Assembly: GCF_017311165.1 (NCBI RefSeq)
Contig: NZ_CP062973.1
Span: 2,464,001 to 2,528,000 of the forward strand
Reading direction: 5' to 3'
DNA from: Psychroflexus sp. ALD_RP9
Lineage (GTDB): Bacteria > Bacteroidota > Bacteroidia > Flavobacteriales > Flavobacteriaceae
DNA: 64,000 nt
Position numbers and translations under genes: made by a program. The notes under the pieces are model-generated. The model worked only from the letters and a program-made list of their open reading frames with translations, did no database searches and was not told the DNA's origin. Below, piece after piece: positions 53,808 to 63,500 of this stretch (position 1 is its first letter; every line of letters begins with the position of its first letter).

Positions 53808-55634
53808 TTACTTCCCTTCCATTTTATCTTTTAAAGCTTGTAATTCTGCATTTGCATCACCTAAAGTTGTTTTATTATCTTCTTCTTTAGATTTTTTCTG
53901 TGCTTGTTTTACAATCTTTTGCTCTTCTTCTTTGTGAATAGCTGTATGTGAAGCAACAACACGCTTAAATTCTTTGTTGAATTCAATTACAATAAATTCA
54001 GCTGTTTCACCTTTAGATAATTTAGACTCGTCTTCTTTAATTAAGTGACGTGATGGTACAAAAGCCGTTACATCAGTATTAAATTTAACGGTTGCACCTT
54101 TATCTACGATATCGGTAATTTCAGCCGTATGCTTAGTTCCAACTGCAAACTCCTCAGCATATTTGTCCCAAGGGTTTACTTCTGTTTGCTTGTGACCTAA
54201 ACTTAATTTGCGTCCTTCTACATCTAATTCAAGTACAACAACATCTAACTTATCGCCTACTTTACAGAATTCAGATGGATGCTTAATTTTCTTAGTCCAA
54301 GATAAGTCTGAGATATAAATTAAGCCATCAATACCTTCTTCTAATTCAACAAACACACCAAAGTTAGTAAAGTTTCTAACCTCACCTGTATGCTTAGAAC
54401 CTACTGGGTATTTAGAAGTAATATCTGTCCATGGGTCTGGTGTTAATTGCTTAATACCAAGAGACATTTTGCGTTCTTCGCGATCTAGGGTTAAAATTTT
54501 AGCTTCAACTTCATCGCCAACGTTAACAAAATCTTGTGCTGAACGTAAGTGAGTACTCCATGACATTTCAGAAACGTGAATTAAACCTTCAACGCCTTCT
54601 TCTACTTCGATAAATGCACCGTAATCTGCAATAACAGTTACTTTACCTTTAACATTGTCACCAACTTTTAAGTTTTCATCTAAAGCTTCCCAAGGATGTT
54701 TGCTTAATTGTTTTAAACCAAGTTGAATTCTTGTTTTGTCTTCGTCGAAGTCTAAGATTACAACATTTAAAGTTTGGTCTAACTCGACAACTTCGTTTGG
54801 ATGATTAATTCTTGACCAAGAAAGGTCTGTGATATGAATTAATCCATCAACACCACCAAGGTCAACAAACACGCCGTAAGATGTAATGTTTTTAACAACA
54901 CCTTCTAAAACTTGTCCTTTTTCTAATTGACCGATGATTTCTTTCTTCTGCTCTTCAATATCAGCTTCTATAAGTGCTTTATGAGAAACAACAACGTTTT
55001 TAAATTCGTGATTAATTTTAACCACTTTAAACTCCATGTTTTTACCTACGTAAGCGTCGTAATCTCTAATTGGCTTAACATCAATTTGAGAACCTGGTAA
55101 GAAAGCTTCGATGCCAAAAACATCTACAATCATACCACCTTTAGTTCTGCATTTTACAGAACCATTAACTACTGTACCATCTTGTTGCGCTTTATTAACG
55201 CGCTCCCAAGCTCTAATTACACGTGCTTTACGGTGAGATAATATTAATTGACCTTCTTCGTCTTCACGAATATCTATTAAAACATCTACCTTGTCGCCTT
55301 CTTTTAGGTCAGGATTGTATCTAAATTCATTTAACGAGATTACACCTTCACTTTTGGCGTTAATATCGATAATAGCATCCTGCTCTGTGATTTTAATAAC
55401 AGTACCTTCAACAACTTCGTTATGAAGTGTATCTACAAAGTTTTCTTCAACTAGTTTTTCAAACTGGTCTAACTGTTCATCTGCCACTTCATCAATACCT
55501 TCTTCGTATTTGTGCCAGTTAAAATCTTCTAAAAATTGTTGAGGATTTTGTTGTTGTTCAGAAGCTTGCAATGTTTGCTTTTCTTCTGTTTGAGCAACGT
55601 CTTGTTGCTTTTCGGTGTTTTTAGCTTCAGCCAT
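53808..55634 (-). CDS. rpsA: 30S ribosomal protein S1
   Basis: mRNA-binding ribosomal protein of 608 residues with six S1 OB-fold repeats (for example GTVIKITEQDAIIDINAKSEG, GVVKNITSYGVFVDLGGVDG, GKVTVIADYGAFIEVEEGVE and GEVRNFTNFGVFVELEEGID). A Gln/Glu-rich N-terminal extension of about 75 residues and an acidic/basic C-terminal tail match Bacteroidota S1. It has its own promoter and terminator; cmk lies 167 bp upstream on the same strand, a common pairing. Confidence 0.97.
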   Translation of the reverse strand: MAEAKNTEKQQDVAQTEEKQTLQASEQQQNPQQFLEDFNWHKYEEGIDEVADEQLDQFEKLVEENFVDTLHNEVVEGTVIKITEQDAIIDINAKSEGVISLNEFRYNPDLKEGDKVDVLIDIREDEEGQLILSHRKARVIRAWERVNKAQQDGTVVNGSVKCRTKGGMIVDVFGIEAFLPGSQIDVKPIRDYDAYVGKNMEFKVVKINHEFKNVVVSHKALIEADIEEQKKEIIGQLEKGQVLEGVVKNITSYGVFVDLGGVDGLIHITDLSWSRINHPNEVVELDQTLNVVILDFDEDKTRIQLGLKQLSKHPWEALDENLKVGDNVKGKVTVIADYGAFIEVEEGVEGLIHVSEMSWSTHLRSAQDFVNVGDEVEAKILTLDREERKMSLGIKQLTPDPWTDITSKYPVGSKHTGEVRNFTNFGVFVELEEGIDGLIYISDLSWTKKIKHPSEFCKVGDKLDVVVLELDVEGRKLSLGHKQTEVNPWDKYAEEFAVGTKHTAEITDIVDKGATVKFNTDVTAFVPSRHLIKEDESKLSKGETAEFIVIEFNKEFKRVVASHTAIHKEEEQKIVKQAQKKSKEEDNKTTLGDANAELQALKDKMEGK

Positions 55635-55752
55635 ATGCTGATTTAAAATTTGTATCCTGCTAATCCAAAAACTTAAAGCAAATTAACAGAAGTTGTTAAA
55701 TGATTTGTTTTTAATAACTTAAGGTTGTTTTTGTTTGCGACCAAAAGTTTTG

Positions 55753-55782
55753 CAAAAGTATGATTTATATTTTGATTTTCAA
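55753..55782 (-). promoter_or_regulatory. Promoter of rpsA
   Basis: Minus strand TTG (55780-55782), a 19-bp spacer, then TACTTTTG (55753-55760). It predicts a 5' UTR of about 115 nt, long enough for autogenous control by S1, although I see no clear structure. Confidence 0.7.
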
Positions 55783-55801
55783 AACTTTAGAAAAAACATC
55801 A

Positions 55802-56494
55802 TTAATGCGCTTTAATCCGTTGCTGTGCGAGTTGAAGTATTTGCGTGAATTGTGCTTCTGGGGTGAGATTAGTATTATCTATTAATATAGCATCTTCTGT
55901 CTTAATTAATGGTGAAACACTTCGTGTTGAGTCGATTTGGTCTCGCTCAATAACATTATTTAAAACATCTTGGTAAGTAACTTGTGGGTTTTTGCTTTTA
56001 ATCTCGTTAAACCTACGCTGTGCTCTAGCTTCAACACTAGCCGTCATAAAAAGCTTTAGTTCGGCATCAGGAAATACAACACTTCCAATATCGCGGCCAT
56101 CCATTACAATTCTGCCTTTTTTTCCCATCTTTTGTTGAATTTCAACTAATTTTGAACGCACTTGCGGTATCTTAGCAACGGTGCTTACTTTGTTTGAAAC
56201 AGACATGCTACGAATAGAATCTTCAACATTTTTTCCATTCAATAATATATAGCTTTTTTGAGTCTCTTGGTTAAAATCAAAACTAATGCTGATTTCATCA
56301 AGCTGTTTTAATAAAGCTTCCGTTTGTAATTGTGCACCATTAAAACAATTGTTTTGCATGGCAAAATAAGTAACCGCTCTGTACATGGCGCCAGTATCTA
56401 CATAAGTATAATTTAGCTGCTTGGCTAGTTGTTTAGCAACGGTAGATTTTCCTGTAGATGAATGACCATCTATAGCAATTGTAATGTCTTTCAT
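55802..56494 (-). CDS. cmk: Cytidylate kinase
   Basis: Phosphorylates CMP and dCMP. The 230 residues have the P-loop IAIDGHSSTGKSTVAKQL, YVDTGAMYRAVTYFA, the CMP-binding region MDGRDIGSVVFPDAELKLFMTAS, and RDQIDSTRSVSPL. It is full length. It starts 3 bp after the 7TM-HD gene and precedes rpsA. Confidence 0.97.
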   Translation of the reverse strand: MKDITIAIDGHSSTGKSTVAKQLAKQLNYTYVDTGAMYRAVTYFAMQNNCFNGAQLQTEALLKQLDEISISFDFNQETQKSYILLNGKNVEDSIRSMSVSNKVSTVAKIPQVRSKLVEIQQKMGKKGRIVMDGRDIGSVVFPDAELKLFMTASVEARAQRRFNEIKSKNPQVTYQDVLNNVIERDQIDSTRSVSPLIKTEDAILIDNTNLTPEAQFTQILQLAQQRIKAH

Positions 56495-56497
56495 AAT

Positions 56498-58540
56498 TTA
56501 ATCTGGATATTCTATACGTAGATGATAGATGTTATTCAACTTTGCTTTAAGAATTTTTTTAATGAGTTGAATATCTTTAAACGTAATGTTTGCGTTTTCA
56601 AATTGATTGTCATCTATCTGTTTATTAATGATCTTTTCTACAAACTCGTCTATCAGGTTTGTATTGGGTGATTTTAAACTTTTACTAGCCGCTTCTACAC
56701 TATCACACATCATTAAAATAGCGGTTTCTTTACTGTAAGGTTTTGGCCCTGGATAGGTAAAATCTTCAGGATTAATAGTTACACCTTCTGGTGCATCTTC
56801 TTGGGCTTTTTGGTAAAAGTAATAAACTGTTGTGGTACCGTGATGTGTTCTTATAAAATCGATAATACGGTCTGGTAAATTATTTTTTTTAGCAAATTCT
56901 ATGCCTTCAAGTCTATGACCGATGATAATTTGAGCGCTTTCTTGAGGTGAGAGCTCATCATGCGGCGTGATATTAGTAGATTGATTTTCGGTAAAATAAA
57001 TTGGATTTTTCATTTTACCAATATCATGATACAAAGCACCAACACGCACTAACAAAGCATTAGCACCAATCTCATTTGCAGCTGCTTCAGCAAGGTTTGC
57101 CACATTTAATGAATGATGAAATGTTCCTGGAGCCACATTGGCCAGTTCTTTTAATATTTTTGAATTGGTATCGGTTAATTCTAACAATGATAAATCTGAT
57201 ACTAATCCGAAGATTTTTTCATAGGTATAAATTAGTGGCTGCACAAATAGCAAGCCAACACCACTGAGTATAAAATAGATAAAATTATTATAATCTATCG
57301 ATTGAAAATCAGCCTCTTGAATCATACTAAAAGCTAGATATGAAAACATATAAACCCCAGTAATTTGGGCTACAGAAATAAACAGATTGGCACGTTTATA
57401 GAGTTCAGAAACCGTTAAAATAGTAACTATTCCGGCACTTATTTGTAAAAACATGTACTCGAAGCTATTAGGAACAACAAAACCCAAAATTAGAACCGTT
57501 ATAACGTGAGAAAATAAACCTAAACGGGCATCAAAAAAAGCTTTTAAGGTTAAAGGCAAAATACAGAGCGGAACGATATACACATATTTGTAACCAATTT
57601 TCATAACGACTAAGGTTAAGAAAACCATGAACAAGATATTGAAAAAAATAAAGGTAAGTTTATTATTATTTTCGTAAATATCTTGCCTGTATTGGTATAA
57701 AAATAAGAGCAGCATCAGCAAGGCTAAAGCCACTAAAAGAGCGTAGCCAGATAAAATCATAACATAACTACTAGAATCTAAATCTTCAGACTGATATTCT
57801 GATTTAAGCGATTCTAGAATACGCAGTTTTTCTCCTTCAATGAGTTCTCCTTTAGCAATTATTTTACTACCTTTAGATACACTACCGCGTGTGGGCGAAA
57901 TATTAGCAATTTCAGAATTAATCAACTTCTCATTAAAGTCTCGATCATAAGTTACATTAGGTTCAAGTAAATCATAAAAAAAAGATTTTATACTTGTTTG
58001 AGTTGTTTGGTTAAGCGTATCTAAAGCTGAATTTAAAAAACGATCTAAAGCCGCTTGATTAATTAAATCCTTGTATGTAATTTCTTGAACCTTATTACCT
58101 CTTTTTAAATAAATTAAATCTTTGTTATTAAGCTGTTTAGTCTCGCTAATTAAACCTCTACTATAAATACTATCTAATAGATGTTGAATTAGATGATGAC
58201 CAATTTTATTTGGGATTAAAGAGTCTATTTCAGGATTTAATTTAGACTCCCAATTTTGAAGAATTTTAGATGCGGTAGCTTGGTTATAATTATAATAAGG
58301 AATATGCGAAGACTGCACTTCAATTTTTTCAACCTCTAATTCTTCGTCTGATTTTAATATTGGAAAATCAAATGGCGCATATAGATTTTCATACTGCCAA
58401 GGTTTGTTTTTTACAATTTCATATTTAAATTTTCCTTGTGTCGGAAAAAAATAGACTATTAAAAAAACACTCAACAAAAACAAGAATATCTTGTAAATTA
58501 ATGACTGCTTTTTATATAAAAAATCTAAGATTTTATTCAT
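56498..58540 (-). CDS. 7TM-HD family membrane phosphohydrolase, PgpH-like
   Basis: A 680-residue protein: N-terminal membrane anchor (about 15-32), a large extracytoplasmic domain (about 35-260), seven closely spaced membrane helices (about 262-440), and a cytoplasmic HD domain with TFHHSLNVANLAEAAANEIGANALLVRVGALYHDIGK (about 470-505) and a later HHGTTTVYYF. This is the architecture of PgpH, a c-di-AMP phosphodiesterase in Firmicutes; the substrate in Bacteroidota is inferred only. Confidence 0.9.
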   Translation of the reverse strand: MNKILDFLYKKQSLIYKIFLFLLSVFLIVYFFPTQGKFKYEIVKNKPWQYENLYAPFDFPILKSDEELEVEKIEVQSSHIPYYNYNQATASKILQNWESKLNPEIDSLIPNKIGHHLIQHLLDSIYSRGLISETKQLNNKDLIYLKRGNKVQEITYKDLINQAALDRFLNSALDTLNQTTQTSIKSFFYDLLEPNVTYDRDFNEKLINSEIANISPTRGSVSKGSKIIAKGELIEGEKLRILESLKSEYQSEDLDSSSYVMILSGYALLVALALLMLLLFLYQYRQDIYENNNKLTFIFFNILFMVFLTLVVMKIGYKYVYIVPLCILPLTLKAFFDARLGLFSHVITVLILGFVVPNSFEYMFLQISAGIVTILTVSELYKRANLFISVAQITGVYMFSYLAFSMIQEADFQSIDYNNFIYFILSGVGLLFVQPLIYTYEKIFGLVSDLSLLELTDTNSKILKELANVAPGTFHHSLNVANLAEAAANEIGANALLVRVGALYHDIGKMKNPIYFTENQSTNITPHDELSPQESAQIIIGHRLEGIEFAKKNNLPDRIIDFIRTHHGTTTVYYFYQKAQEDAPEGVTINPEDFTYPGPKPYSKETAILMMCDSVEAASKSLKSPNTNLIDEFVEKIINKQIDDNQFENANITFKDIQLIKKILKAKLNNIYHLRIEYPD

Positions 58541-58634
58541 AAATCAAAATTAGAAAAAAAAACAGTGAACTAGTTTATAATTCGTTTGTTCTTTTAAAAA
58601 TCATTATTTTAGCGCCAATCAAAAAAAATAGAAC

Positions 58635-59810
58635 ATGAGTAAAGAAGTTGTTATTGTAAGTGCAGCTAGAACGCCAATAGGTAGTTTTCTAGGAAGTTTA
58701 TCAAGTATTCCAGCTACAAAACTTGGCGCCATAGCTATTAAAGGTGCTTTAGATAAAATCAATTTAAAACCAGAACTTGTTCAAGAAGTTTTGATGGGTA
58801 ATGTAGTACAAGCTAATAATGGTCAGGCACCAGCTCGACAAGCCGCATTAGGTGCTGGAATTCCAGATTCTGTACCATGTACAACTGTTAATAAAGTTTG
58901 CGCAAGTGGCATGAAAACTGTTATGCAAGCAGCTCAAAGTATTGCATTAGGAGATGCTGAAATTATTGTTGCTGGCGGAATGGAAAGCATGAGCCAAATA
59001 CCACATTACTTACACCTAAGAAAAGGGCAAAAATTTGGCCCTACACAAATGGTTGATGGAATGCAAAAGGACGGTTTAGTTGATGCCTACAATCAAGAAG
59101 CCATGGGAACTTGTGCCGATTTATGTGCAACTGAACATAACTTTAGCCGAGAAGACCAAGACGAATTTGCTATAGAATCTTACAAGCGTAGCGCCAAAGC
59201 TTGGGAAGAAGGTAAATTTGATAATGAAGTGGTTCCAGTTGAAGTTCCTCAACGTCGTGGTGAACCAATCCTTGTTAGTAGAGATGAAGAGTTTGAAAAT
59301 ATTAAGCTTGATAAAATACCTAAACTTAGACCTGCCTTTTCTAAAGATGGAACAGCAACAGCAGCCAACTCCTCTACAATAAACGATGGCGCAGGTGCTA
59401 TGGTATTAATGAGTCGTGAAAAAGCTGAAGAACTTGGTCTTGAAATTTTAGCTACTGTAGCCGCTTATGCAGATGCTGCACAAGAACCAAAATGGTTTAC
59501 GACTGCTCCAGCAAAGGCTTTACCGCTTGCGCTTGACAAAGCTAATGTATCAATTAAAGATGTTGATTATTTTGAGTTTAATGAAGCCTTTTCGGTTGTT
59601 GGTTTAGCTAACATGAAAATTTTAGGACTTAGCAATAAAAATGTAAATGTTAACGGCGGTGCTGTTTCATTAGGTCACCCATTAGGCTGTTCAGGTGTTA
59701 GAATTTTAATTACTCTACTTAACGTTTTACAACAAAACGATGCTAAAGTTGGTGCTGCAGCCATTTGTAATGGTGGTGGTGGTGCATCAGCAATGGTGCT
59801 TAAACGATAA
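58635..59810 (+). CDS. Acetyl-CoA C-acyltransferase (thiolase)
   Basis: A 391-residue thiolase interconverting acyl-CoA with acetyl-CoA. It has ARTPIGSFLGSLSS at the N-terminus, the acyl-accepting cysteine in NKVCASGMKTVMQA near residue 89, AGGMESMSQIPHY, the histidine in GGAVSLGHPLGCSGVR near 348 and the second cysteine in ICNGGGGASAMVL near 379. Both biosynthetic (acetoacetyl-CoA) and beta-oxidation roles are possible. It is followed 15 bp later by the NlpC/P60 gene. Confidence 0.95.
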   Translation: MSKEVVIVSAARTPIGSFLGSLSSIPATKLGAIAIKGALDKINLKPELVQEVLMGNVVQANNGQAPARQAALGAGIPDSVPCTTVNKVCASGMKTVMQAAQSIALGDAEIIVAGGMESMSQIPHYLHLRKGQKFGPTQMVDGMQKDGLVDAYNQEAMGTCADLCATEHNFSREDQDEFAIESYKRSAKAWEEGKFDNEVVPVEVPQRRGEPILVSRDEEFENIKLDKIPKLRPAFSKDGTATAANSSTINDGAGAMVLMSREKAEELGLEILATVAAYADAAQEPKWFTTAPAKALPLALDKANVSIKDVDYFEFNEAFSVVGLANMKILGLSNKNVNVNGGAVSLGHPLGCSGVRILITLLNVLQQNDAKVGAAAICNGGGGASAMVLKR

Positions 59811-59825
59811 TTTAAACTTTAATCA

Positions 59826-60581
59826 ATGCAATACGGACTTTGCCACCTAAGTCTTGTTCCCGTAAGACTTGAGCCTTCTGACGCTTCTGAACTTGTAACC
59901 CAATTGCTTTATGGTGATTGTTTCAAAATTATAGATGAACGCAAAAAATGGTATAAAATTCGTATTGCATTTGATTTATATGAAGGTTGGATAGATAAAA
60001 AACAAGCTGAATTAATTTCAGAAGATATTTATCATCAGTTTTCAACACAACAACTTCATACAGCTGATTTGGTGGATGTTATCACTCTACCATCTCGACA
60101 AGCTTTAAGTATTTGTTTAGGCTCTAATGTAGCTGTGTCTAAATACTTAAAACATCAATTTGATGGCCAAACTATCACAAATTCTAAAAGCAATAGAAAT
60201 AAAATTACAGAAACAGCATTAATGTATCTTAATGCACCTTATTTATGGGGTGGAAAATCTCCTTTTGGGATTGATTGTAGCGGATTTACGCAAATGGTCT
60301 ATAAAATTAATCAACACCAATTGTATAGAGATGCATCTCAACAAGCTCAACAAGGTGAAACCTTATCTTTTATTGAAGAATCTCAACCAGGAGATTTGGC
60401 TTTTTTCGACAATCAAGAAGGCCATATTATTCATGTTGGTATAATTTTAGGCGACAATTACATTATCCATGCACATGGTCAGGTTCGGATAGATCGGCTA
60501 GACCATACAGGCATTTTTAATACCGATGCACGGCAATATTCGCATCAACTTCGCGTGATTAAAAATTTATTGGGTGATTAG
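59826..60581 (+). CDS. NlpC/P60 cell-wall endopeptidase
   Basis: A C40-family peptidase of 251 residues that cuts between D-Glu and the diamino acid of stem peptides. It has an SH3b-like N-terminal part (about 1-60, SLVPVRLEPSDASELVTQLLYGD...KWYKIRI...EGWIDKKQ), a second SH3-like stretch, then the catalytic domain (about 120-251) with Cys in GIDCSGFTQMVYKI, His in HIIHVGIILG and a third polar residue in IIHAHG. No signal peptide is obvious, as in YkfC-like enzymes that recycle muropeptides. Confidence 0.92.
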   Translation: MQYGLCHLSLVPVRLEPSDASELVTQLLYGDCFKIIDERKKWYKIRIAFDLYEGWIDKKQAELISEDIYHQFSTQQLHTADLVDVITLPSRQALSICLGSNVAVSKYLKHQFDGQTITNSKSNRNKITETALMYLNAPYLWGGKSPFGIDCSGFTQMVYKINQHQLYRDASQQAQQGETLSFIEESQPGDLAFFDNQEGHIIHVGIILGDNYIIHAHGQVRIDRLDHTGIFNTDARQYSHQLRVIKNLLGD

Positions 60582-60583
60582 CT

Positions 60584-63500
60584 TTAAAAATCGGTTGTAA
60601 AACCAAAGGTAAATAAAAAGCCATCATTACTGTGAAACACATTAACCTGACCGGTTAATAAATTAGCCATATTAAGCCAAAAACCACCGCCATAAGAATT
60701 ATGCCATTGGTTTGAAGTAACATCATCTAACCACACGCGACCAAGATCAAAGCCTCCAAAAACACCTATTTGTAAGGGCACAATTTTAGTGCTAAATTGA
60801 TTAAACCCATAACGTAAATCAATACTTGAGGCCAAAGCATTTTTCCCCGTAAAGCGATCTCGACGAAAACCTCTTAATCCAGTATTGGTTCCTAATTGTG
60901 CCGCTTGAAAAAATTCATATTCGTCGCCAAATCTAATTTGTGATTGCACTTGTGTTTTAAGAACCCATTTTTTATTAATTGATAATGGATTAAAAAATAC
61001 AACCGATGGGTTTAAGCTTGCAAAATTGCGTGTTGTATTGTGTAAACTATTGGTAAACGCTGCTTTTAAGTTAAATCGCATTCCTTTAGATGGGTTTAAT
61101 TTATCATCAAAACTTTCATATTCATAATTGGCTTGAAGTGATAAATAATTTTTATTTTCAAAAAAAGCTGGGTTATTTTCAGAAAGCTCATCGCCTACTT
61201 CATCTATAAAACGATTTTCAGTTCTATTAACTTCAATCGCATCATACGCTAAACCATATTCAAATAAACTACCGTATTTGGTGTCTTTTCTAAAGCCAAC
61301 ATCAAAAGATAAATCTCTGATCCGAACTCGGTTGTAATCTCGACCCAATTGGTCATCGAAATTTGGTGTGTTATTTCCGAAGCCATAGAAGTTTCGAGCA
61401 TAGCTTGGGTCTGTATAGCTTATGCGAGCAAAGGCGCTATAATCTCCTATAATATCTGCGTGTTCAAACTCGTAGGAAACATTATAGCTAGAAGTATCAA
61501 AATAATAACCGAAATTAAGATGATGTTTTCTTGTAAAATCTTTACCTATAAAACCTTTATGCCCCAAACTCACTGCACCACCAATCAAGAAACCATCGTC
61601 TGGATTAAAGCCAAACCTTGGCAAAACTAAAGATGTACTTCTTACAGTACGTTTGCGTAAAAATGTATTTTCTTCATAATCATCGGTTAAATGGGTTTTT
61701 ACTTTTTTTGCTTTAATTGTGTTCTCAAGTGATTTAAAATCGTGAATTACAATTTGAGGTTGCTGCTGTGCATGATACACATCATTCCCATAGCCACCGA
61801 TTAAACGTATTTTTAGCTTAGACTTGTTTAGACCAGTTACCGTAAAAATATCATCATCACTTAAACCATAAACCCAAACTTCTTTTGTTAACTTATCTGA
61901 ATAAGTGTTGTCTGCTATTAAATTTTCACGTTCTCCGCCTTTATTGCGATACATTTTGATGTTAACTGTATTATTGGGGTTGAAATGAACATCTATAAAA
62001 TCATCTTTATTGGTTGAAAATAAAACCATGTACTTGGCAATAACATCGTAATATTCAGCGATGAGTTGGTCTAAATTTTCTTTACGTTGCTTTACAACTG
62101 AAATAAGTTTATTGAAGTTTTCATCTTTAACTTCATCTGGTAAATGTGAAAAAGCACGATTGATGATGCTATCACTGAGTTGAAGTTGAATTTCTTTAGC
62201 TGCTTTTAGCCAATCATCTTTTCCACTAAAACGCATTAAATTTCTGTCTTGACTGTGTGTGTTGTAGCTGTACCAATTAATATGTTCAATATCACTTCCA
62301 TATTCTTGATAAATTTTCGGGAAACTTGAAACTGCTCTCAGTAAATTTAAAAAGCCGCCATCAAAATTTGAAAAAACTTGGTCACGATCACGTGGAATAG
62401 CCCTGAATATGTGTTGATCATCTCCGTTGATGTTTTCAAATTCAGCCCAACGCCACTGATCGCCATGGCGGTCAAAATCACCTATCAAAATATCAAAAAC
62501 GCGTGACTTGATATAGTGCTGCTCGTCTAATTGATATTTTTCGTCGCGTTTTAAACGCTCATACATATCGGCGGTGCTTACAATATCATGATTAGGATTA
62601 CCAAAAATATTTTGATTGATCCAGTGTTCTTCTGGGCGTTCTTCTATCATATAAATAGAATTGCCATGAGATTGATTGTATTTTCCAAGCGCTTTTTGTT
62701 TTGGTATATAAAACAACTCTGGATTGGTGTGGTAAACGCCAACAGCTTCGGCCATTTCGGGAATAGCTAAAAAACCAAATGGATGTGAAGCCGTCATAAA
62801 ATCATCTAAAAGACTTTCAATTACTGTATTGTTAAACTCATCTTGTAAATATTCGTCTTGGTAAACATTGGTTTGTAATAATCTAACGGCATCTTTTTTA
62901 AGTTCTCGAATATTATATTCACGCCCTAAACTATCATTAAGTCGTAATGAATTGGTTTGATTACCACCACCAAGCCGCATTGGTGATAAACCACCATACA
63001 AAGTGTCTAATTTTACTGATTTAAGCTGAATTGGCGTGGTATACATTTTACGATAATGTTCGCCCCAAACGGCTTTTGTTGTTGCATTGTTTTTAAAATT
63101 GATGTCATCATAAATTGTTGCTGTAACATATTTGCTATTATTATCTGTAAAATTAACAGAGGTGTTTAAGTAATGAGGTTTGTGAATTTGAGTACTGTAA
63201 ATTAAATGCGGATTTGAGTCTTTTGCTTGATAAAACTTGACCTGAGAGGATTGATCTTTATAAATATCTAAAACGGCAAAACCTTGACCAGGATAAGCAA
63301 ATTTTGAATTTAGACCTAATTTTACATATGAAAATTTAGAGCCAGAACCACTTACAATTTGTTTTAAGCGACCATTTTCTATATACTGTAAACTGTGTTC
63401 GTGTCCAGAAGTAAAAATAACATTTCCCCATTTATTAGCTCGAGCTTCAAGTTGTTTTACCAAGCTTTGGTATTGTTGGTTTTGGATATCTTGTTTAGAA